A DNA stretch of 64,000 bases from Holophagaceae bacterium (GCA_016722505.1 JADKJH010000001.1:1488001-1552000); one strand, 5' to 3'; numbered from the stretch's first letter, positions 8,535 through 16,908 are shown. Numbers and translations are program-made. Notes: a model not told the origin generated them from the letters alone.

Positions 8535-9443
8535 TCACAGGTGGCTCAGCAGGCGGTCCAGGGTGGGTTGCAGCAGCACGCGATGGCTCTGGCCCAGGCG
8601 TCGCAGCAGACTTGGATCATTGAGACGGCCAAGCGCGTAGGAATCATCATTTTCCAGGCTTTCGGCCCAACGCGAAGCGGTGATGAGCGTGGGGCGGAGG
8701 GCCGCGTAGCGGAAATCCAACAGTTGGGCGAGGGCCCTGGCCACGCGGATGTCGGTGTCTAAGCGGTCGAGATCATCCAGCACCAAGCAAGGCGCATCCA
8801 GCAGCGGTGCCATGCGGTCCCGCTCGGATTGGAAACCCTGGTTCTGGAAGCTGCGCACGTCGTAGTAGGTGTCCTTCAATTCCTGGCTGAAGGTCCGTAC
8901 GGAAATGAAGAGGCCGGGCTTTCCTGTGCGCAGGCACCAGGCGCGCAAAGCCGCAGCGGCAAGGCTGGATCTGCCGCTGCCGGTGGGGCCATCAATCCAC
9001 CAGAAATCCGTGTTGGCGCGATCTTTTTGTGCCCAGGCCTGGAAAGGCTGAAAGCCTGATGGCGCCTGGGCAGGCCGAATGGTTTTCCAAGTGGTGTCGG
9101 TGGTCTTCTCATTTCGATCGGCGCTCTGCGCGCCGCACTTGCTGACGATATGGTCCAGCTTGGAAGAAATGTCGGACCCAAGAAACTCCCGGCCCGCTGG
9201 ATGCGCCAGAAGCTCCTGAGCCTTGCCAAGGCTCAGCAGGATGGACTCGCGGGGATGGCGATCCTTCCACCACTCCCAAAAATTCTCGAAGGTGGCTGTG
9301 GCGTAACGTTCAGGGATGCCCAGCTCGCTCCCAGCATCGGCAGCGGCACTAGCGCATCCACAGGCCACCGCGGGCTTCATGGGATCGGGGTCCAGAATGA
9401 AGCCTTTGCCGCTGCACACCGGGCAAGCGGGGTCCGGCTTCAA
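8535..9443 (-). CDS. DnaC/DnaI-like AAA+ ATPase with N-terminal zinc knuckle
   Basis: The 302-residue protein begins with a Cys cluster CPVCSGKGF ... CGCAS (residues 8-30), resembling the zinc-binding N terminus of DnaI/DnaC-like helicase loaders. The ATPase core starts near residue 140. Walker B is clear (PCLVLDDLDR), but Walker A reads GPTGSGRSS: the catalytic Lys is replaced by Arg (codon AGA). This raises doubt about ATP hydrolysis. The probable start is TTG 9443, overlapping the sigma-factor stop (TTGA) and preceded by GGGGAG. It sits downstream of a sigma factor rather than beside dnaB, so helicase loading is not certain. Confidence 0.72.
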   Translation of the reverse strand: MKPDPACPVCSGKGFILDPDPMKPAVACGCASAAADAGSELGIPERYATATFENFWEWWKDRHPRESILLSLGKAQELLAHPAGREFLGSDISSKLDHIVSKCGAQSADRNEKTTDTTWKTIRPAQAPSGFQPFQAWAQKDRANTDFWWIDGPTGSGRSSLAAAALRAWCLRTGKPGLFISVRTFSQELKDTYYDVRSFQNQGFQSERDRMAPLLDAPCLVLDDLDRLDTDIRVARALAQLLDFRYAALRPTLITASRWAESLENDDSYALGRLNDPSLLRRLGQSHRVLLQPTLDRLLSHL

Positions 9444-10303
9444 GGCAGTTCTCCCCGCAAAAAGTCACAGAGCACTTCCCGCCTTCGTTCACGGATCTTA
9501 TTGAAAGCCCGCTCTTCGATCTGGCGAACGCGCTCCCTTGAAATGGGCGGAACAAAGCTGCGGCCGATCTGTTCCAACGTCATGGGCTCATGGTTGTTGA
9601 GCCCGAAGTGCAGGCTAAGGATGCGCCGCTCCTTTTCAGAGAGGCTGTCCAGGCACTTTTGGAGTTGTGAGAGAAAAGCCTCGTGATCCAGAGACTGCAT
9701 GGCGCTGGGCTCTACCTCTTGTTCAAGGCTGTCGCCGACCGTGAGGTCCGTATCACCCATCCCTTGTTCGGTGGAGATGGTATTTGTAGTTTGTTGAAGC
9801 ACTTGAAGCCGGGTCACTTCTTCGGGCGAGAATTTGCTGGCTTCCGCGATCTCCGCCACCGTCGGCTGGCGGCCCAGGGCTTGAGCCAGTTTGCCGGTAT
9901 GGCGGTTGAGCTGGACCAGATGGCCGGCGACTTTTTGGGGCAGGCGGATTTTGGTGCCGTGTTCGGCCAGGGCGTGGAAAATAGCCTGGCGCACCCACCA
10001 CGATGCGTAGGTCAGGAATTTGTTTTCGCGCAAGGGGTCGAATCGTTTGGCTGCTTCGATGAGGCCGAGATTGCCTTCACTGATGAGATCCAGAAGATCA
10101 AGGCCCATGCCTTCGAATTTCCTGGCTTCCTTCACCACAAAGCGGAGGTTGCCTTCAACGAGCTTGCGCAGGCCATCGGCGTTGCGGTCGTCTTGCCACA
10201 TGTGCCCATAGAACCGCTCCTCTGCGGCCGTTAGGAGAGGCAGGTGACGGATCGAATCGAAATATTTGTCGAGCGCGCGCTCTTCGAGATGCCGAATGGG
10301 CAC
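9440..10303 (-). CDS. sigma-70 family RNA polymerase sigma factor in the heat-shock locus
   Basis: The protein has regions 1.2 (LDKYFDSIRHLPLLTAAEE), 2 (NLRFVVKEARKFEGMGLDLL, KFLTYASWWVRQAI), 3 and 4 (PMTLEQIGRSF ... RERVRQIEERAFNKIRERR). It lacks the long region 1.1 of housekeeping RpoD, so it is an alternative (group 2/3) factor. I prefer GTG 10303, which follows AGGA at good spacing, giving 287 residues; a TTG at 10336 would add 11 residues but has no Shine-Dalgarno site. Its place after dnaK-dnaJ-hspR suggests a stress role (RpoH- or RpoS-like), inferred from context only. Confidence 0.88.
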   Translation of the reverse strand: MPIRHLEERALDKYFDSIRHLPLLTAAEERFYGHMWQDDRNADGLRKLVEGNLRFVVKEARKFEGMGLDLLDLISEGNLGLIEAAKRFDPLRENKFLTYASWWVRQAIFHALAEHGTKIRLPQKVAGHLVQLNRHTGKLAQALGRQPTVAEIAEASKFSPEEVTRLQVLQQTTNTISTEQGMGDTDLTVGDSLEQEVEPSAMQSLDHEAFLSQLQKCLDSLSEKERRILSLHFGLNNHEPMTLEQIGRSFVPPISRERVRQIEERAFNKIRERRREVLCDFLRGELP

Positions 10304-10399
10304 AGGGATTCCTGACGGGGAGATTCCAGCATACAAGAGGAGCGTTGGAAATTTCGATTCACGATTCTTACGGCTCTGGCGAAAGAGCTATTTATCACA

Positions 10400-10792
10400 T
10401 CAACGTTTGACGAGTCCTTGGGGCGGCAATTTGACGAGGCCGGTGGATTTCGCGGGAGTGTGATGCTTGCCTGGATCAAGGCCGGCATCGCGCATGCGTT
10501 GCTCCATGGTTTCTAGGGCACTGATCATTTCACTCTGCATCTGCTGCATGCGGCTCCGCAGATCCAGTACGACTTCCACACCCGCGAGATTCACGCCTAG
10601 ATCGCGGACGAGGCTCAGGATGAACTCCAGCCGTTCGAGATTTTCATCGCTGTAGAGCCGGGTCTTGCCCTCGGTGCGGCTGGGGCGGAGCAGACCTTCC
10701 CGTTCATAAAGCCGCAGGGTCTGAGGATGGATGTTGTAGCGCGTGGCGACCACGCCGATCATATACACGCCTTGTTTTGGATCCCGGCGCAT
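10400..10792 (-). CDS. hspR: MerR family heat-shock repressor, HspR-like
   Basis: A 130-residue MerR-type regulator. The winged-helix motif YNIHPQTLRLYEREGLLRPSRT near residue 20 and LGVNLAGVEVVLDLRSRM near 70 match HspR closely; a C-terminal helix follows. HspR proteins repress dnaK operons at HAIR inverted repeats using DnaK as co-repressor. ATG 10792 overlaps the dnaJ stop (TGATG), so it is translationally coupled to dnaJ. I found no canonical HAIR sequence (CTTGAGT-N7-ACTCAAG) in the dnaK, dnaJ or sigma-gene upstream regions, so the operator may differ. Confidence 0.85.
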   Translation of the reverse strand: MRRDPKQGVYMIGVVATRYNIHPQTLRLYEREGLLRPSRTEGKTRLYSDENLERLEFILSLVRDLGVNLAGVEVVLDLRSRMQQMQSEMISALETMEQRMRDAGLDPGKHHTPAKSTGLVKLPPQGLVKR

Positions 10793-11862
10793 CAAGTTCT
10801 CCCAGGCTGCGCGCGGATGGCGCCATCGTTGATTTCACCTAATTCCCGCAGAAGTTCCTTGCTGCGCTCGTCGTGGATATCGGGTGTGACCACCTGGATT
10901 TCCGCGATGAGATCCCCGCGCTGGTCGCTTCCTGGTATGGGCATCCCACGTCCTTTGAGCCGCAGTTTCCCGCCGCTTTGTGTGCCTGGTGGAACTTTGA
11001 TAGTGGCCGTGGATTCGGGCGTCGGGACTTCTACCTTCGCACCCAGAGCCGCTTCGCTGAAGCTGATGGGTAAGCGTAAATACAGATTTGCGCCCCGGCG
11101 TTCAAAGCGGGGATCGGCATCTACCTGCACTTCCAGAAAGAAATCCCCGGGGCCACCGCCGCGGCGGCCTGCCTCGCCTTTCCCTTTCACGCGCAGCTTG
11201 GTCCCATCTTCCACACCAGCGGGAATGCCCACGGTGACGGACTCATGTTTCGGGTTGCGGCCCCGCCCTTCGCAGGCAGGGCAGGCGGGGGCTTTTTTAC
11301 CCGTGCCTCCACAATCAGGGCAGGCTTGGCGGGTTTTGAAAAACCCCGAGCCCTGTTCGAAATGTCCACGTCCGCCGCAGGTGGAACAGATACTTTTCGA
11401 GCCGCTGCTTTCTCCGCTTCCGTGGCAGGTTTTACAGGTTTCGGTGCGGTGGAGGTTCAGGGTGACTTTCGTGCCCGCGAAAGCCTCCTTGAACGGGATA
11501 CGGACAGTGTGCGAAAGGCTTTCGCCCTTCATGGGGCTTGGGCGGGAACGGCCGCCACCAGCAAAAAGATCGCCGAACATGTTTCCGAAATCAAAGCTCT
11601 GGGAGCCGCCGCCCTGGCCAAAGTCCGCGGCCGCGGGCATTCCTGAGGGGTCACCGAACTGATCGTAATTCCGGCGTTTCTCAGGATCGGACAATACGTC
11701 ATTGGCCGCGGTCAAGTCCTTGAACTTGGCCTCGGCCTCTTTATTGTTGGGATTCAAATCCGGGTGGTATTTCCGGGCCAGCTTCCGATAGACCTTCTTG
11801 ACTTCCTCGGCCGAGGCATTTTTGGGAACCCCCAGAAGCGCATAGTAATCGGGATGGGCCAT
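10792..11862 (-). CDS. dnaJ: chaperone protein DnaJ
   Basis: The 356-residue co-chaperone is type I. The N-terminal J domain contains YHPDLNP (HPD motif near residue 33), followed by a Gly/Phe-rich stretch (FGQGGGSQSFDFGNMFGDLF), four zinc-binding CxxCxGxG-type repeats (CKTCHGSG, CSTCGGRG, CPDCGGTG, CPACEGRG, about residues 145-210) and the substrate-binding C-terminal domain. It stimulates DnaK ATPase. It is separated from dnaK by a strong terminator and may therefore have its own promoter or depend on read-through. The fourth zinc repeat has Glu (CEGRG) at the position where Gly is usual. Confidence 0.96.
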   Translation of the reverse strand: MAHPDYYALLGVPKNASAEEVKKVYRKLARKYHPDLNPNNKEAEAKFKDLTAANDVLSDPEKRRNYDQFGDPSGMPAAADFGQGGGSQSFDFGNMFGDLFAGGGRSRPSPMKGESLSHTVRIPFKEAFAGTKVTLNLHRTETCKTCHGSGESSGSKSICSTCGGRGHFEQGSGFFKTRQACPDCGGTGKKAPACPACEGRGRNPKHESVTVGIPAGVEDGTKLRVKGKGEAGRRGGGPGDFFLEVQVDADPRFERRGANLYLRLPISFSEAALGAKVEVPTPESTATIKVPPGTQSGGKLRLKGRGMPIPGSDQRGDLIAEIQVVTPDIHDERSKELLRELGEINDGAIRAQPGRT

Positions 11863-11910
11863 GGCTTCACGCTAGCATGATTTGCGTGTCGGAGACTCAG
11901 GTTATGCCTA

Positions 11911-11945
11911 AAGAAAAAGAGAGGCCGGATGCGTTCCGGCCTCTC
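11911..11945 (-). terminator. rho-independent terminator after dnaK
   Basis: An 11-bp perfect stem (11919-11929 pairing with 11935-11945) with a 5-base loop is followed on the minus strand by TTTTTCTTT. It lies 14 bases after the dnaK stop and would uncouple dnaK levels from dnaJ and the genes beyond. Confidence 0.92.
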
Positions 11946-11958
11946 TCAAATTGCCTAA

Positions 11959-13839
11959 TTAACTAACGACTTCAGCATCAATCACATTGTCTTCTTTTTT
12001 GGGCTCATCGGCGGCCGGTGTTTCGCCAGGAGCGGGAGATCCCTGCTGATAGAGATGCTCGGCCATCTTGTGCGATTTGGCGTTGAGGTCGTCGAGCGCC
12101 TTCTTGATCCGCTCGGCATCAAGGCTGCTGAGGGCCGCCTTGGCTTCACTCAATGAGTCCTCCACTTCCTTCTTATCTGCTTCGGGGAGCTTTTCACCGT
12201 TTTCTTTAAGCAGCTTCTCCACCTGGTAGACGGTCTGGTCGAGCGTGTTCTTGTCCTCCAGCAGCTTCTTGCGGGCTTCGTCTTCCGCCTTGTGGGCCTC
12301 GGCCTCCTTCACCTTGGCTTCGATGTCGTCCTTGGAAAGGCCGGTGCTGCCCGTCAGGGTGATGCTGGCGTCCTTGCCTGTCGCCTTATCCTTGGCGGTG
12401 ACATGCACGATGCCGTTGGCGTCGATGTCGAACACCACCTCGATCTGGGGCATGCCTCTGGGAGCTGGGGGCAGGCCGCCCAGATGGAAGTGCCCAAGGA
12501 GTTTGTTGCCTTCGACCAGGGGACGCTCGCCCTGGAATACTTCGATGTCCACGCCGGGCTGGTTGTCCACGGCGGTGGTGTAGATCTCGGACTTCGCCGT
12601 ATCATTCAAGGTGTTGCGCTGGATGATCACGCTCATCTGGCCGCCGTTGGCGTTGATGCCAAGACTGAGCGGCGTCACATCCAAAAGCAGAACGCCCTTA
12701 ACATCGCCCGCCAACACGCCACCCTGGACCGCGGCGCCGAGAGCCACCACTTCGTCCGGATTCACGCTCTTGTTGGGTTCCTTGCCGAAGATGGATTTCA
12801 CGAGTTCCTGCACCTTGGGTGTGCGGGTGGAACCGCCCACCAAGATGACTTCGTCGATCTCGTGGTGACGGAGCTTCGCGTCCTTGATGGCATTCTCGCA
12901 GGGAGGCCGGAGCCTTTGCAGGATAGGCTCGATCATGGCCTCGAAACGGGACCGGGTGAGCGTCTGCGTCAGGTGCTTGGGACCGGACGCGTCCGCCGTG
13001 ATGTAGGGCAGGGAGATGTCGGTTTGCGTGGTGGCGGAAAGCTCCACCTTGGCTTTTTCGGCAGCTTCCTTCAACCGCTGCATCGCGTCGGGCTGTTTGC
13101 GGAGATCGATGCTTTCGGCCTTTTGGAATTCTTCCACCAGCCAATCCATGACGACCTGGTCCACGTTGTCGCCACCCAAGTGGGTGTCGCCGTTGGTGGA
13201 CTTCACTTCCACGACGCCTTCACTCACTTCGAGGATGGAAATATCAAAGGTGCCGCCGCCGAAGTCGAACACCGCGATGGTGCCGTCCTTCTTCTTGTCC
13301 ATGCCGTAGGCCAGGGCCGCGGCGGTGGGCTCGTTGATGATGCGCATCACTTCCAGGCCAGCGATGGCGCCGGCGTTCTTGGTGGCTTGGCGCTGGGCGT
13401 CATTGAAGTAGGCAGGCACCGTAATGACAGCCTGGCTGACCTTTTCTCCCAAGTAGGCCTCAGCGCTTTCCTTCATTTTGCCTAGCACGACTGCGCTGAT
13501 TTCCTCGGGGCTCAAATGCTTGCCCATGATGTTGACGGCGCACGCGCCGTTGTCGGTGCGCTCCACGTCGTAGGGCACGAGTTTCTGCTCCTTGTCGGAA
13601 TCCGCATAGGGCAGGCCCATGAATCGCTTGATGGAATTGACGGTATTTTTCGGTTGAGCTACGGCTTGGCGCTTAGCGGCAGCGCCCACCAACCTTTCAG
13701 TGGTTTTGGGGTTGTACCCGACGACACTGGGCGTGGTCTGCGAGCCTTCGGCGTTTGGAATGACTTTGGGTGCGCCGCCTTCCATTACAGCGACGCAGCT
13801 GTTGGTGGTGCCTAGGTCAATGCCAATGATCTTTGCCAT
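11959..13839 (-). CDS. dnaK: molecular chaperone DnaK (Hsp70)
   Basis: The 626-residue Hsp70 shows the N-terminal ATPase signature GIDLGTTNSCVAVMEGG, the second signature DFGGGTFDISIL near residue 190, the third VILVGGSTRTPKVQELV near 335, the linker KGVLLLDVTPLSLGI, the substrate-binding domain and an alpha-helical lid ending in a Gly/Pro/Glu-rich tail. Length is slightly under E. coli DnaK (638). ATG 13839 is preceded by AAAGGAGA. It folds and disaggregates proteins with DnaJ and GrpE; grpE is not in this window, an unusual split for a dnaK locus. Confidence 0.98.
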   Translation of the reverse strand: MAKIIGIDLGTTNSCVAVMEGGAPKVIPNAEGSQTTPSVVGYNPKTTERLVGAAAKRQAVAQPKNTVNSIKRFMGLPYADSDKEQKLVPYDVERTDNGACAVNIMGKHLSPEEISAVVLGKMKESAEAYLGEKVSQAVITVPAYFNDAQRQATKNAGAIAGLEVMRIINEPTAAALAYGMDKKKDGTIAVFDFGGGTFDISILEVSEGVVEVKSTNGDTHLGGDNVDQVVMDWLVEEFQKAESIDLRKQPDAMQRLKEAAEKAKVELSATTQTDISLPYITADASGPKHLTQTLTRSRFEAMIEPILQRLRPPCENAIKDAKLRHHEIDEVILVGGSTRTPKVQELVKSIFGKEPNKSVNPDEVVALGAAVQGGVLAGDVKGVLLLDVTPLSLGINANGGQMSVIIQRNTLNDTAKSEIYTTAVDNQPGVDIEVFQGERPLVEGNKLLGHFHLGGLPPAPRGMPQIEVVFDIDANGIVHVTAKDKATGKDASITLTGSTGLSKDDIEAKVKEAEAHKAEDEARKKLLEDKNTLDQTVYQVEKLLKENGEKLPEADKKEVEDSLSEAKAALSSLDAERIKKALDDLNAKSHKMAEHLYQQGSPAPGETPAADEPKKEDNVIDAEVVS

Positions 13840-13860
13840 GGATTCTCCTTTGATTGGACA

Positions 13861-13878
13861 ACGGGTGCCCGCACCCGT
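13861..13878 (-). promoter_or_regulatory. 18-bp palindrome at the predicted dnaK transcription start
   Basis: ACGGGTGC-CC-GCACCCGT is a perfect 8-bp inverted repeat in the dnaK leader, just downstream of the predicted -10 box. It could be an operator or a 5'-end RNA hairpin. It matches neither CIRCE nor HAIR. Confidence 0.5.
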
Positions 13879-13885
13879 AGAACCC

Positions 13886-13913
13886 AGTGTAAGAAAGAGA
13901 ACAAGGTTGTCAA
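13886..13913 (-). promoter_or_regulatory. predicted dnaK promoter (sigma-70 type)
   Basis: On the minus strand a perfect -35 TTGACA (13908-13913) is followed after 16 bases by TACACT (13886-13891). The predicted start of transcription is near 13879, leaving a leader of about 40 bases. The upstream DNA is AT-rich, which may help as an UP element. No RpoH-type box was recognised. Confidence 0.6.
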
Positions 13914-14006
13914 TAAAATCTTCAATTTTTGATTCATATTTTATTAATAATTTATGTTCATCACGCTCCGATCACGATCTATTCAGGTGTGGCTAAACTG
14001 AAAGCC

Positions 14007-14213
14007 ATGCTCACCATCAGACCGTGCCCTTATTGCCGGAAGCCCACAGCATGGGAGGGCAATGCCTGGAAACCTTTCTGCTCTGAGCGGTGTCGTGTCC
14101 GGGATCTTGGGGCTTGGAGCTCGGAGAGTTACCGGATTCCTGACAAGCCCGAAGAGGGAATGGGTGATGGCTGGAATTCTGAATCCGATCCTGGGGACGG
14201 GTCGGATCGATGA
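14007..14213 (+). CDS. yacG: DNA gyrase inhibitor YacG-like zinc protein
   Basis: The 68-residue protein has the YacG zinc ribbon CPYCRKPTAWEGNAWKPFCSERC (residues 7-29 in outline CxxC...CxxxC) followed by DLGAW, which matches the family core. The C-terminal tail is acidic and probably disordered. In E. coli YacG binds GyrB and blocks DNA binding. ATG 14007 is chosen; an in-frame GTG at 13989 would add six residues. It is followed 12 bases later by the ExoD-like gene. Confidence 0.9.
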   Translation: MLTIRPCPYCRKPTAWEGNAWKPFCSERCRVRDLGAWSSESYRIPDKPEEGMGDGWNSESDPGDGSDR

Positions 14214-14225
14214 GCCAATGACCGG

Positions 14226-14822
14226 ATGAGCGATCGTTCCTTCTTCGAGAAACTCCATGCCAGGCTCGATGCGGAAGCAGGCCTGACGCTAGGGGCATTC
14301 ATCGAAGAGGCCGGTGATCAGACGTTTGGATTGCTGGTACTGCTACTCGCGCTTCCCAGCCTAATCCCCGCCGTGAATGTGCCTTTAGCGTTGTTTGGAG
14401 GCTTGGCGCTCATCGGGCTGGGGCTTCAAATGGCGGTCGGCTCGGGAAAGCCGTCTTTGCCCCTCCGCCTGAAAAATCAAAACCTCCACAAAGGCAAAAT
14501 CAAGGAGGCTCTCGCGGCCTTTGAACGTCAGTTGGATCGTCTGCCCAGCGGCCCAAGGCGGACCTTGAATTTGCGCTGGATGGGTCTGTGGGTGGCTTGG
14601 ACCGGCTTCCTCCTGTTCATCCCCGTATGGCCGCTCCCCTTCGCGAACATTCTTCCGGCGGCTGCCCTATGTTTATTGGGGGCAGCGCTGATGGAGGAGC
14701 GTCCACTTTGGGGCTGGCTTGGCATTTTGGGAAGCCTGGGAGTCACGGCTTACTTTGGTTATTCCTTCGACGTGGTTCTAAAGAGCCTTCACCGCCTTTT
14801 TGATTGGTTACATGCGCTTTGA
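14226..14822 (+). CDS. ExoD family membrane protein
   Basis: The 198-residue protein matches the exopolysaccharide-synthesis ExoD family: an N-terminal amphipathic region (EEAGDQTFGLLVLLLALPSLIPAVNVPLALFGG), several membrane helices, and a central LPLRLKNQNL segment. In rhizobia exoD mutants are altered in exopolysaccharide and alkali tolerance; the biochemical role is unknown. Its end overlaps the trmD start by 11 bases, so it is co-transcribed with trmD and rplS. Confidence 0.8.
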   Translation: MSDRSFFEKLHARLDAEAGLTLGAFIEEAGDQTFGLLVLLLALPSLIPAVNVPLALFGGLALIGLGLQMAVGSGKPSLPLRLKNQNLHKGKIKEALAAFERQLDRLPSGPRRTLNLRWMGLWVAWTGFLLFIPVWPLPFANILPAAALCLLGAALMEERPLWGWLGILGSLGVTAYFGYSFDVVLKSLHRLFDWLHAL

Positions 14823-15603
14823 TGCCCTGACACTTTTCCCGGAATACTTCGAGTCCGCGAAGCTGGGCGTGACGGGACGCGCCTTCGGAGAGCTGGGCCA
14901 CGAGCTGCACACCCACAACTACCGACCCTTTTCGGGCAATACTTTTGGACATGTGGATTCCGCGCCTTTCGGGGGCGGGCCGGGGATGGTGCTCAGGCCG
15001 GACGTGCTGCGGGATACCCTTGCATCGGTACCGCGCCAAACCTCCAGCCGCGTCATCCACTTCAGCCCTGCGGCGCCGCCATTGGACCACGCGAAAGTCC
15101 TCGGATTGCTGAAATTCGATCAGTTGATCCTGGTGTGTACCCGCTTTGAAGGTCTGGATCAACGAGCCGTGGATCTTTATGTGGATGAAGAACTGCGGGT
15201 CGGCGAAGCGGTGCTCAGTGGGGGTGAGCTTCCCGCGCTTTTCCTGGTGGATGCCCTCTGCCGATGGTTGCCGGGGGTTTTGGGGAATGAGGATTCCGCC
15301 TCTGAAGACAGTTTTGCCCAAGGCCTTTTGGATCACACGCATTTCACGCGGCCAGCGATATTCGAAGATCGCGAAGTGCCATTGGTGCTTCAGGGTGGCA
15401 ATCATGAGGCCATCCGACTGTGGCGCCTGCGTGAGGCCATGGCGCGGACCAAGGCATCGAGGCCCGATCTCTGGCGCACCTACCTGGCAGAGCGCCTGGG
15501 AAAGCTCGGCCGGGCCGAACAGTGGTGCGCATGGCAGGTGGATCATCCCGAAAGCTGGGACCAGCCAAAACCCAAAGGCTGGAAGGGAATTCCTACCAAT
15601 TAG
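14812..15603 (+). CDS. trmD: tRNA (guanine(37)-N1)-methyltransferase TrmD
   Basis: The 263-residue enzyme methylates G37 of tRNAs reading CNN and related codons, preventing frameshifts. It begins MRFDALTLFPEYF and has DSAPFGGGPGMVL near residue 45 and the trefoil-knot SAM site RFEGLDQRAVD ... EAVLSGGELPALF near 110-145, followed by SEDSF. ATG 14812 lies inside the ExoD-like gene. In many bacteria the order is rpsP-rimM-trmD-rplS; here rpsP and rimM are absent and yacG-exoD precede. Confidence 0.96.
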   Translation: MRFDALTLFPEYFESAKLGVTGRAFGELGHELHTHNYRPFSGNTFGHVDSAPFGGGPGMVLRPDVLRDTLASVPRQTSSRVIHFSPAAPPLDHAKVLGLLKFDQLILVCTRFEGLDQRAVDLYVDEELRVGEAVLSGGELPALFLVDALCRWLPGVLGNEDSASEDSFAQGLLDHTHFTRPAIFEDREVPLVLQGGNHEAIRLWRLREAMARTKASRPDLWRTYLAERLGKLGRAEQWCAWQVDHPESWDQPKPKGWKGIPTN

Positions 15604-15719
15604 TGCTTTCATTCTCTTGAGGATTCGATAGACTGATGGACTCCGCAGTGCGGAGCTTTCGCGTCTCATGTCCGCTGATTCCGAGAAGGAACTGGACCGC
15701 TGGGCCCCATGGAGAATAC

Positions 15720-16076
15720 ATGAACATCATCGACAAAATCGAAGCAGGCCTTGTCCGGAAAGATCTTCCGAAGATTGCGCCGGGCGATACGGTCAAGGTC
15801 CACGTAAAGGTGAAGGAAGGCGAAAAAGAGCGCATCCAGATCTTCCAGGGACTCGTCATCGGCATCAAAGGCGGCGGCATGCGCACCAGCTTCACGGTCC
15901 GCAAGATTTCCAGCGGTGTGGGCGTAGAGCGCGTCTTCCCCCTGAACAGCCCTACAGTTGACAAGCTCGAAGTGGTCCGCAGTGGCAAAGTCCGCCGCGC
16001 CAAGCTCTACTTCCTACGCGCCAAGCTGGGCAAGGCCGGACGGCTCAAGGAACGGCAGCACCACGCAGCCGAGTAA
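15720..16076 (+). CDS. rplS: 50S ribosomal protein L19
   Basis: The 118-residue protein has L19 hallmarks: FAPGD-type segment PKIAPGDTVKVHVKVKEG, ERIQIFQGLVIGIKGGGMRTSFTVRKIS, GVGVERVFPLNSP and the C-terminal RRAKLYFLR. It sits at the 30S-50S interface. ATG 15720 follows GGAGA; the longer frame from 15636 is not conserved. A gap of 116 bases separates it from trmD, enough for its own promoter or an autoregulatory leader. Confidence 0.97.
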   Translation: MNIIDKIEAGLVRKDLPKIAPGDTVKVHVKVKEGEKERIQIFQGLVIGIKGGGMRTSFTVRKISSGVGVERVFPLNSPTVDKLEVVRSGKVRRAKLYFLRAKLGKAGRLKERQHHAAE

Positions 16077-16094
16077 GAGCCCCGAGATCTCGAA

Positions 16095-16120
16095 ACGCCT
16101 CGCCATCGCGGGGCGTTTTT
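16095..16120 (+). terminator. rho-independent terminator after rplS
   Basis: An 8-bp stem ACGCCTCG/CGGGGCGT with one wobble pair is followed by a run of T, 18 bases after the rplS stop. Confidence 0.85.
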
Positions 16121-16196
16121 CATTTGAACTATTCATGATTTTCGGCCATTCGTAGAGATATGGCCACTTGCCGTGGCCTTGATCTTTGGAGCCGTC

Positions 16197-16784
16197 ATGA
16201 AGCCATTTCCCGTTCTGTTTTCTGGTGCCCTGCTGGCACTGCTGGGCTCTACCACAGGACTGCAAGCCCAGGATGTGCGCTATGGGCTACAGGTTCACGG
16301 CAACCTTCCAATGGGCGACTTGAAAGAGGCCGCCGATAGCAAAGCTGGCTTTGGCGGCGGCGCTCACATGACCATTGATTTTGGGGAAGGCCACCTGTTG
16401 AGGCCCCGTTTGGACTATGTGGTCTATCCGGAAAACAAAGCCTTCGGGAGTTCCGCCAATGCAAGCTCCAAAGTAAGCGATGCCTCCTTGGGATTCGACT
16501 ACATCTACGATTTTGGTGGCAAGGATGGCGGATTCTACCTGACGGCTGGCCTCGCCTGGCATCGGTGGAAGGCCGAGTACGATTTTGCGGTACCGGGGGG
16601 TGGGATCACTGTGAGCGGCCGCTCCACCAGCACCAGCAACAAGGCGGGCGCAGCCGCTGGCGCAGGATTCAACTTCAACCCCAGCTTCGGGGTGGAAGCC
16701 CGCTACGTGGCCACGAAATTCAAACAAGGCGACGAGGATCGCACCGCGGGCGCCGTGCAGGTGGCTGCTCTATATCGCTTCTGA
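16197..16784 (+). CDS. outer-membrane beta-barrel protein, paralogue 1
   Basis: The 195-residue protein has a signal peptide (about residues 1-24, ending LQAQ-DVRYG) and then alternating short strands typical of an eight-stranded OmpX/OmpW-like barrel, ending YRF with the C-terminal aromatic needed for BAM recognition. No function can be assigned. It is paralogous to the next gene: both start the mature part with QDV.(Y/F)GL, share NLPMGDL/AIPQGDL, LRPRLDY/IRTDYSQF and end in an F. The real start is ATG 16197 rather than 16173, which would lengthen the signal n-region. Confidence 0.8.
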   Translation: MKPFPVLFSGALLALLGSTTGLQAQDVRYGLQVHGNLPMGDLKEAADSKAGFGGGAHMTIDFGEGHLLRPRLDYVVYPENKAFGSSANASSKVSDASLGFDYIYDFGGKDGGFYLTAGLAWHRWKAEYDFAVPGGGITVSGRSTSTSNKAGAAAGAGFNFNPSFGVEARYVATKFKQGDEDRTAGAVQVAALYRF

Positions 16785-16908
16785 CGGTTCTATCCATCAC
16801 CAAGATTGGATGTTTTTCCTGCGCTTTTGACAGAGCGACAGCAAAGAACCGTGATGTTATTGATGTACTGCCTCATCCATCCTTCTGGGGATATCTGAAA
16901 GGAAATTC

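Noticed and set aside
12292..13485. Long plus-strand ORF (397 codons) opposite dnaK
   Set aside because: It is the antisense shadow of dnaK; the composition is that of a mirrored coding strand and no start signal or family resemblance is seen.
10337..13990. HAIR or CIRCE operators expected with HspR/HrcA control
   Set aside because: No CTTGAGT-N7-ACTCAAG or TTAGCACTC-N9-GAGTGCTAA was found in the upstream regions; the palindrome at 13861 is different.
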